Shown here: piece by piece, positions 57,853 through 64,000 of the stretch
Numbering within the stretch: position 1 is the stretch's first letter
Layout of the letters: every line of letters starts with the position of its first letter
Source: Cydia pomonella
Taxonomy: Eukaryota > Arthropoda > Insecta > Lepidoptera > Tortricidae
DNA length: 64,000 nucleotides
Direction: 5' to 3'
Assembly: GCF_033807575.1 (NCBI RefSeq)
Contig: NC_084719.1
Coordinates: forward strand, 1,054,001 to 1,118,000
Made by a program: the position numbers and the translations under genes
The notes under the pieces: generated by a model
What the model was told of the DNA's origin: nothing
Databases searched by the model: none
The model's input: only the letters and a program-made list of their open reading frames with translations

Positions 57853-57931
57853 ACGACCGGTCTGGCCTAGTGGGTAGTGACCCTGCCTATGAAGCTGATG
57901 GTCCCGGGTTCAAATCCTGGTAAGAGCATAT
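57853..57931 (+). mobile_element. SINE family A copy 9, 5' part
   Basis: Head GACGACCGGTCTGGCCTAGT and B box, interrupted after GGTAAGAGCATAT. It resumes at 62153. With one ATAT removed the joined sequence has exactly the family length. Confidence 0.93.
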
Positions 57932-58574
57932 CGAGGGCTTCATGCTAAAGGGGCGTATAAGCAAGAACCCTACTTTTCAGGAGAGACAAAAAACTGAATA
58001 ACTTTTGTTACAATGTACCGATTGTTCTACAATTTTGCATAGAGTATTTAAATTACTGTCTGTTTCATGTGTCATGCCTAGTTTTGTTCTACGTATTCTA
58101 AAAAGCAGTAATTATGTAGTTACGCCTCTTTACCACGACAGTAATTTCCGACATATAGGTTGAAATTTTTTGAAAAATACTTGAGATTTATGGTCGTATA
58201 TTTCATTTTTTTTTCTATTCGATAATTTAATCATGAAAGGTGGAAATATTGTTAATAATGCGAAATACTTTAATTTTACAGTAATTTAGTCATCATTGTG
58301 TAGTTTCTTCTATTTTTTCTGATTTTTATACGCCCGTCTGGGGTGACGAATCTATCGTGTAAGTATCCTTTATTTGTGGCCGTATAATAGGGCGCCAAAT
58401 TATACTTTGACGAAATATTCATAAATTCATCTAGATTTTACCATTAAAATTATTCCTGATGGTTTTGATAGTGTCACAACTGTCCACGAGATTAAGCAAT
58501 GTCGACTCGAGCTGGTTACCGATTGGGTAAGTAACTATTTTGAATTGCCACTTTGAGCATTTCAGTGTTTCAAT

Positions 58575-58909
58575 AGCCTCCGTGGTCTAATGGTTAGAGC
58601 GGTTGTCTCTCGATTCGGAGGTTCCGGGTTCGAATCCCGGTGGGGACACTGTCAAGCAAAAGTCGCTTTGTGACTTTGTGAGACTATTCCCGGTTTGGCT
58701 AGGACATTGCAGGCTGAATCACCTGATTGTCCGAAAAGTAAGATGATTCTGTGCTTCGGAAGGCACGGTGTAAAGTCGTTGGTCCCGGCTGCTATCTATC
58801 CGGTGGTGCTCGTCATGAAAGCCATGTCAGAGGCCTTTGGCGACTCAATAACTCTAACACCAGGGTTTTTAAGGTACATCAATCTTACAACCCACACGAT
58901 AAGAAGAAG
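58575..58909 (+). mobile_element. tRNA-derived SINE with LINE-like 3' body
   Basis: tRNA-like head GCCTCCGTGGTCTAATGGTT with B box GGTTCGAATCC, then CGGTTTGGCTAGGACATTGC, TTGGTCCCGGCTGC and a (GAA)n-like end. Acceptor-stem pairing is imperfect and no sound anticodon stem forms, so this is not a tRNA gene. Confidence 0.82.
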
Positions 58910-59503
58910 TGTTTCAAAAGACAATCACGCCGCTTATTCTGATTTTTGCCTATAATAGCAGTCGTTTAGCACTTCGCTGGGAGCTAGAGTTAAGACGTGT
59001 GGGCTTACTTAAGAAAACTGACTTAACTGAATTCCAATAAGATCATTTTTACTATTTGTGATAGTAGGTAAATGGTAGTCGCTCAAAAGTCGAGTAGTAC
59101 AAAACGATTTAATAGAAAATAATAAAATTGAAATTGGTAGTAAAGGATGCATGGAAATTGCTAAGACAACACAATGACAGCTTTTCTAAAAAAGCAGTCA
59201 AGAAACAATCAAACGATTAAATTTAGAGTGCATTAACTAAAACAAAAGGTTAAAGTTAAAACGTATCAAAACTTGTATTCAGACAATAAACATTACTCCT
59301 TCTTTAATGGTACCACTGGTAACAAAATTATGACTATCTTAAACAATAAAATATTAATCAATACTTCTAAACAAATAAATACGACATCATTTATCGTCAT
59401 TTCATAAAAAGAAACAATATTAAATCTTCTGTACTAATAAACCTAAAAGTAGTTTAGCTAACAACTTAACTCATTTACGTCTCCATCAAATTATAACAGA
59501 GGA

Positions 59504-61614
59504 ATGTTACACTTAAGAATTACTACCGCCCCGACGGAGGACGAGTGGCTACAGACATATGAGGTAATCAGCCCGCAGCGCACGCAGTGGACCTTAAACA
59601 GCTTTGACTCCTTCAAATCTCCAGGAATGGATGGGATCTTCCCTGCGCTTCTTAAATGGGGCGGGAAGCATCTCACTCTGAAGCTAACCATCGTTCTGCG
59701 CGCCTGTCTGGCTCACCGGTACGTGCCGAAGCTATGGAGGGAGGTCAAGGTTATCTTCATACGGAAACCAGGTAAAAACGACTACTCGGACCCCAAATCT
59801 TTCAGGCCCATCAGCCTGACCTCTTTCATGTTGAAAACATTAGAGAGGTTGTGTGACAGGTACCTTAGAGAGAGGGTGCAAATTCATGTGCCCTTGCATC
59901 CAAACCAATATGCCTACAGCCCTGGCAAATCTACAGAATCGGCACTTCACGCAGTAGTAAGTAAAATTGAGGTGGCGGTCAAAAACAGATCCATGTGCTT
60001 AGGAACCTTCATAGATATAGACAGGGCTTTCGACAGGACCAGGTTCAGTAGCATTACAGCAGCACTGGTAAGACATGGCGCGAATGCAGTTATGACAGAA
60101 TGGATAAACAACATGTTGAGCCAACGAACCATCAAACTCGGGACGGGTGGAACGCTGGTGTTTTAACAACGAACTCTCAGACAATCCCAACAAAACTGAG
60201 CTGGTTATGTTCACCAACAAACACTTCCGCCTGTTCGACACTGAACTCCAACTATCTGCGGAAGTAAAGTATTTAGGGGTAATACTTGACAGCAAATTAA
60301 ATTAGAGCAATCACTTAAACGGCAAAATTGACAAAGCCACAGTCGCAATCTGGCAATGTCGTAGGATAGTGGGTAGAACCTGGGGGCTAACCCCAAAGAT
60401 AACTCTATGGCTTTACCAGGCAGCCATGCGACCAATAATAAGCTACAGTGCGATAGTTTGGTGGCCACGTACCACACTATCCGTAGTTGAAGCTGAACTA
60501 CAACGAATTCAGAGGTTGGCCTGTATGGCGACCACGGGCTGCATGAGGACAATACCAACCGTGGCCCTGGAAGCCTTACTGAGCCTGCCGCCGCTGCACC
60601 TCTTTATACAACAGGGAGCGCTAGCTACGGCGGTACGTCTCAAAAAATCTAATCTCTGGAGACCACCTAGGGTACCACACACCGAGATCCTCTACGAGGC
60701 GATAGGTAAGGAACCGCTAATAGAAGCGGTGACTGACAGGATACCCAGACAATTCGTCTTCGACAAGAAATTAAGATACAGTTACACGAAGAACCTCGTG
60801 AAGGACTCAACCCATGAGAGCTGAGAATCTTCACGGATGGATCAAAGACAAGGTCAGGCACTGGCGCTGGAGTATTCTCAGAGGACCTAAACATACAAAT
60901 CTCAACACCACTAGGACTTGACTAGGTGCCCACAACACAGTCTTCCAGGCAGAATTGGCATCATAATGGCAGCACACGCAATCACCTCAAGGAAAGTATT
61001 GGACTACTCCATCCGCATACTCTCTGATAGTTGGTCAGTACTACAAGCTCTGCAAAGTTATACTTTGACCTCAGGGCTAATCTACAAATGCCACAAAGCT
61101 CTGTCAGAGGTAAGCACCACCACCGGCTTAACTCTGCAGTGGATCAAGGGACACAGCAACTCGCGAGGGAACGATGCGGCCGACATATTGGCGAGAGGAT
61201 GTTCGGAACTGAGGGTGGCAGGACCGGAGCCAATTATACCTCTGCCTTATGCCTGGCTTCGGAACATGCTGCGACACAACACCAAGGTAAAACACCAACC
61301 GTACTGGTCTAACCTAGGCACGTGCAGGCAGGCGAAGGAAGCCCTCCCGACAATCGACCCCGGTTTGTCGAGGAGGCTGAGACAGCTGAAGAGGCCACAG
61401 GTCCGGCTTTTGACTGGGGCCATAACCGGCCACGCCCCACTAAACAAACACCTACTAACACTACGTGTTACAGATAGCCCCCTCTGCAGAGAGTACTTGG
61501 AGGCAGAGGAGACAGCCGCCCACGTCATTCTTGAATGCCCAGGGCAGAGCCATCAGCATCAGAGCGCTCCACTTTATTGTTATTATTCGCACGAGATGCA
61601 CACCATACTGTAAC
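59504..61614 (+). pseudogene. Broken LINE with reverse transcriptase and RNase H domains
   Basis: The first frame (59504-60166) has SPGMDGIFPALLKWG, FRPISLTSFMLKTLERL, YSPGKSTESALHAVV and FIDIDRAFDR, that is, reverse transcriptase blocks to the first catalytic aspartate. The block with the YADD-type site is missing between about 60150 and 60185. A second frame with an internal stop has VKYLGVILDSKLN, then TLWLYQAAMRPIISYSAIVW and on to the RNase H start (RIFTDGSK). A third frame (60960-61610) has ILSDSWSVLQAL, LQWIKGHSNSRGNDAADILA and a C-terminal zinc-like segment ending AHVILECPG. An RNase H domain after RT points to the I/LOA/Jockey superfamily. Dead by deletion, frameshifts and stops. Confidence 0.85.
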
Positions 61615-62152
61615 GCACTAGACACTGACTGAGAGACAGGAGGCCCTAGTGCGCTTACCCGCTTGACAGAAAGGGATAGCAATATGCGGCAATCAAGGAC
61701 GCTGTCTCCGCGCCCCTTTGGCCCGGCATTATTTGAAGGCCAACGTAATTTTTGTACGGTCGTATGTTCATACGCCTCTTTGCCGCGACGCACTTTGAGG
61801 ATAGTTGGTAAAAGTTTATGGTCGTATGTATATACGCCTATATAGCGTGACACTATTTGGTGGTTCGCACTGTCACATGAGAGAAGTATGTACGTACGCC
61901 TTTATACTCCGATGAATATCGGGGACTGAATGAAAATATCACTTATACGCCTTCAGTACGGCTTTTTGGAACGACATAAAATTATGACTGTCTGTTATAC
62001 GCCAAATGATTTTTTAATTATTTACTTAACTAATTGTTATGATAAAATTATGAAAAAAATTGTGCTTACGTATTGTTACAAGACGAATACGATGCCGTTA
62101 AAAACGAAAAATGGCATTTTTGCGTATACGCCCCTTTGGCCTGAAGCCCTCG

Positions 62153-62440
62153 ATATATTTGTGTGATGAACACGGATATTTTTTTCTGAGTCATGGGTGT
62201 TTTCTATGTATTTAAGTATTTTAATTATATATTACACAGGTACTTCATACCTAATAGGAGGACTCGACCACTGTGTATTTACCAACTAAGATTGAAATGA
62301 AATAAATGATTATCTTATCTTATCTTATCTTATTATATATATCGTTGTCTAGGAACCTACAACACAAGCCTTATTGAGCTTACTGTGGGACTTAGGCAAT
62401 TTGTGTAATAATGTCCTATAATATTTATTTATTTATTTAT
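62153..62440 (+). mobile_element. SINE family A copy 9, 3' part
   Basis: Continues the SINE body (TTTGTGTGATGAACACGGAT) to GTCCTATAATATTTATTTATT. It is itself interrupted at about 62235-62335 by a short retroelement tail. Confidence 0.9.
62235..62335 (+). mobile_element. Short retroelement tail with (TTATC)n
   Basis: About 100 bases absent from the other SINE A copies, starting ACACAGGTACTTCATACC and ending in four or more TTATC units. The form fits a strongly 5'-truncated non-LTR insertion. Confidence 0.65.
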
Positions 62441-63970
62441 CTACGGCACCTTCCCGAGGGGTGAATTTTAATTTTACTTTAGGATTTGGGTTTTTTCTTA
62501 TTATTATTGATATTAATTTCGATGGTTATAATTTAGTTTAATTTATAAGTTTTGATACAATATTTATGTTATTGGGTTTACTTGAAATGTGATATTATAT
62601 GTCATATTTTAGTTTTATTAATTAATTTATTTAGTTTAGTAACTATAGAACGACTGAACGACTTTGTCAATAGAAAAAGAGGCAGTTAGTTTATAAAATG
62701 TGGGCACGAAGAGTTGTCTTCCTATTTTCTGAATTATTTGAATTTCGCGCCTTTTCTACTGACAAAGGGGGGTGTTCTTTGAGTATAATTCCTGCTTTTT
62801 CAAGTTTTTACGGGTTTAAATTTCCTGCTTCATGTTAGTATTAAAATTATGATACTTAAAGATAAGAAAGTCTGGCTTAGGTTAAGTCATTGAAATGCAG
62901 ATTTTATTTTTAACCCTCATAATTTTAAGATCATATTTCTGTAGCCAGAAAGTAAAAGCCCCTTATAATAGAATATCTATATAGCTATTACATGTTGATT
63001 GAGCTTCCTGTATAAAAAAGCGGAGGTATAACTCACTTTCAACTCACAATTGTTGGACTGTCCGTCTAATCTTGATCCATCTCTTCAGCAATAACTCGGC
63101 TTTCGGAGCCCTAGAGGCCTATTCGAAGTTAAGAATCCAACATGAATTGCTATTGATTAGATTAAAACTTGAATATTTTAATTTCTAAATAAATACATTA
63201 TTCTTGAGGCCTCAAGGCCTCTTTCACATGACTCGCAGTGCATTTCGGTAAGAGTCCGCGGCAAGCTGGGTCCCCATACAAACGTAATTACGCTCAGATT
63301 TTAAAAATACTAGCTAGATTGCTCTGAAACTTTGTACTAACATTAACATAAGGTATATCTTTGCCTGTAATTAGTTTATGTAGCTTCAGATACCGTGGCA
63401 AAAAAATACAGCGAATTAATTTTTTTCATCTAAAAATTATTTATGCTCTATTTCGTTGATTTTATAAACTGGAGCTATATTAAACTAATTAAGTACAGGC
63501 ATAGATATATTGCATGTCATTATATGTGCAAAGTTTCATTACAATCCAGCACGTGGTTTTAAAATGAGAACGAAACTCCGTTTGTAAGGGAAGGTGAAAT
63601 TCGGCCGAGCTTACGGACACTTAGTGGTCCTCAAGCATTTTATTTGCATTTTATTGGTCTCAAGACTAATAAATATTTAACTAAGTTTATTATCTCATCT
63701 TTTTTTCTACTGGTACTGGTATTTTCTATACAAAACCAGTATAGAAATGCAAAAATGCACGAGTCATGCGATCGCATTGACAGAATCATCGTATTACAAA
63801 AATATCAAAATCAGAATAATAAAATGTAGATACCCCACCTCATCGGTCAGGTCGTCACATGCACCGGGAGCAAGCCTCAGAACCAGTTTCAAGAAAAGCG
63901 GTAAATACCGGTTTATTTCGGTTTTAATCCGAACTTTTACAAGACGCGAACGTATTAAGAACTTTATTGT
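62441..63970. other. No recognised feature
   Basis: AT-rich sequence without a supportable gene or repeat. The 61-codon frame at 63644 has no family signature. Confidence 0.45.
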
Positions 63971-63972
63971 AA

Positions 63973-64000
63973 CGACTGGCTGGCCTGGTGGTGTGCCGCG
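63973..64000 (+). other. Possible SINE start at window edge
   Basis: AACGACTGGCTGGCCTGGTG resembles the family A head (A-box region). The rest lies outside the window. Confidence 0.4.

Larger units (their letters stand above)
57932..62152. mobile_element. 4.2-kb inverted-repeat element inside a SINE
   Basis: Ends are CGAGGGCTTCATGCTAAAGG and the reverse complement of a near-identical sequence: about 28 of 31 bases match, both leading into GGGGCGTATA. ATAT (57928-57931 and 62153-62156), or TA depending on the boundary chosen, is duplicated. Subterminal copies of TATACGCC(C/T)CTTT or variants occur at about 58109, 58328, 61768, 61838, 61905, 61950, 61998 and 62126, as expected of transposase binding sites. 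The middle is filled by a SINE (58575-58909) and a broken LINE (59504-61614). No transposase of its own was recognised. Confidence 0.85.

Noticed and set aside
58575..58648. tRNA gene
   Set aside because: A and B boxes are present, but the acceptor stem has a mismatch, no anticodon stem forms, and a SINE body follows.

Overview
This is an insect genomic window, almost certainly from a moth or butterfly. It is AT-rich, has intron-dominated gene structure, and carries SINE, LINE and MITE families that I associate with Lepidoptera. The only host gene I can support is a nicotinic acetylcholine receptor (nAChR) alpha subunit on the + strand. Everything else is intron, flanking DNA and mobile elements.

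Region 1 to 13.7 kb: six consecutive nAChR exons (1027-1186, 2337-2464, 4642-4817, 10924-11076, 12260-12378, 13573-13685) join in frame into 283 codons. They cover loop C with the vicinal cysteines, TM1, TM2-TM3 and most of the cytoplasmic loop up to the helix before TM4. The N-terminal exons lie before the window. The TM4 exon was not found, so it is either beyond position 64000 or missed. A second copy of the TM2-TM3 exon sits at 5439-5610. It keeps both splice signals but has a 4-base deletion and an in-frame stop, so it is a decayed alternative exon.

Region 13.7 to 20 kb: the start of the last visible intron holds an unusual landscape of tandem stem-loops (15.8-16.4 kb and 18.0-18.3 kb, with relics between). 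Their stems differ but their six-base loops are nearly constant, usually ACGCTC. An isolated perfect 26-bp hairpin with exactly the same loop lies at 28091-28148. The array region is bracketed by two identical 157-bp direct repeats 4.88 kb apart.

Region 20 to 52 kb: nested and scattered transposable elements. At 22.66-26.11 kb an old MITE is split by a G-rich MITE and by a SINE, and the SINE is itself split by a 2.66-kb element with 30-bp terminal inverted repeats. LINE fragments (Jockey/CR1-like and RTE-like), at least nine copies of one tRNA-derived SINE family, several MITEs and a decayed mariner-type transposase fill the rest.

Region 52.4 to 56.8 kb: a complete, apparently young Ty1/Copia retrotransposon with identical 144-bp LTRs, a 5-bp target duplication, one uninterrupted gag-pol frame, and a primer site matching the internal half of initiator tRNA-Met. 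Region 57.8 to 62.4 kb: a SINE split by a 4.2-kb inverted-repeat element with many subterminal TATACGCC repeats. That element itself carries another SINE and a broken LINE with an RNase H domain. The last 1.5 kb show no recognisable feature except a possible SINE start at the very end.
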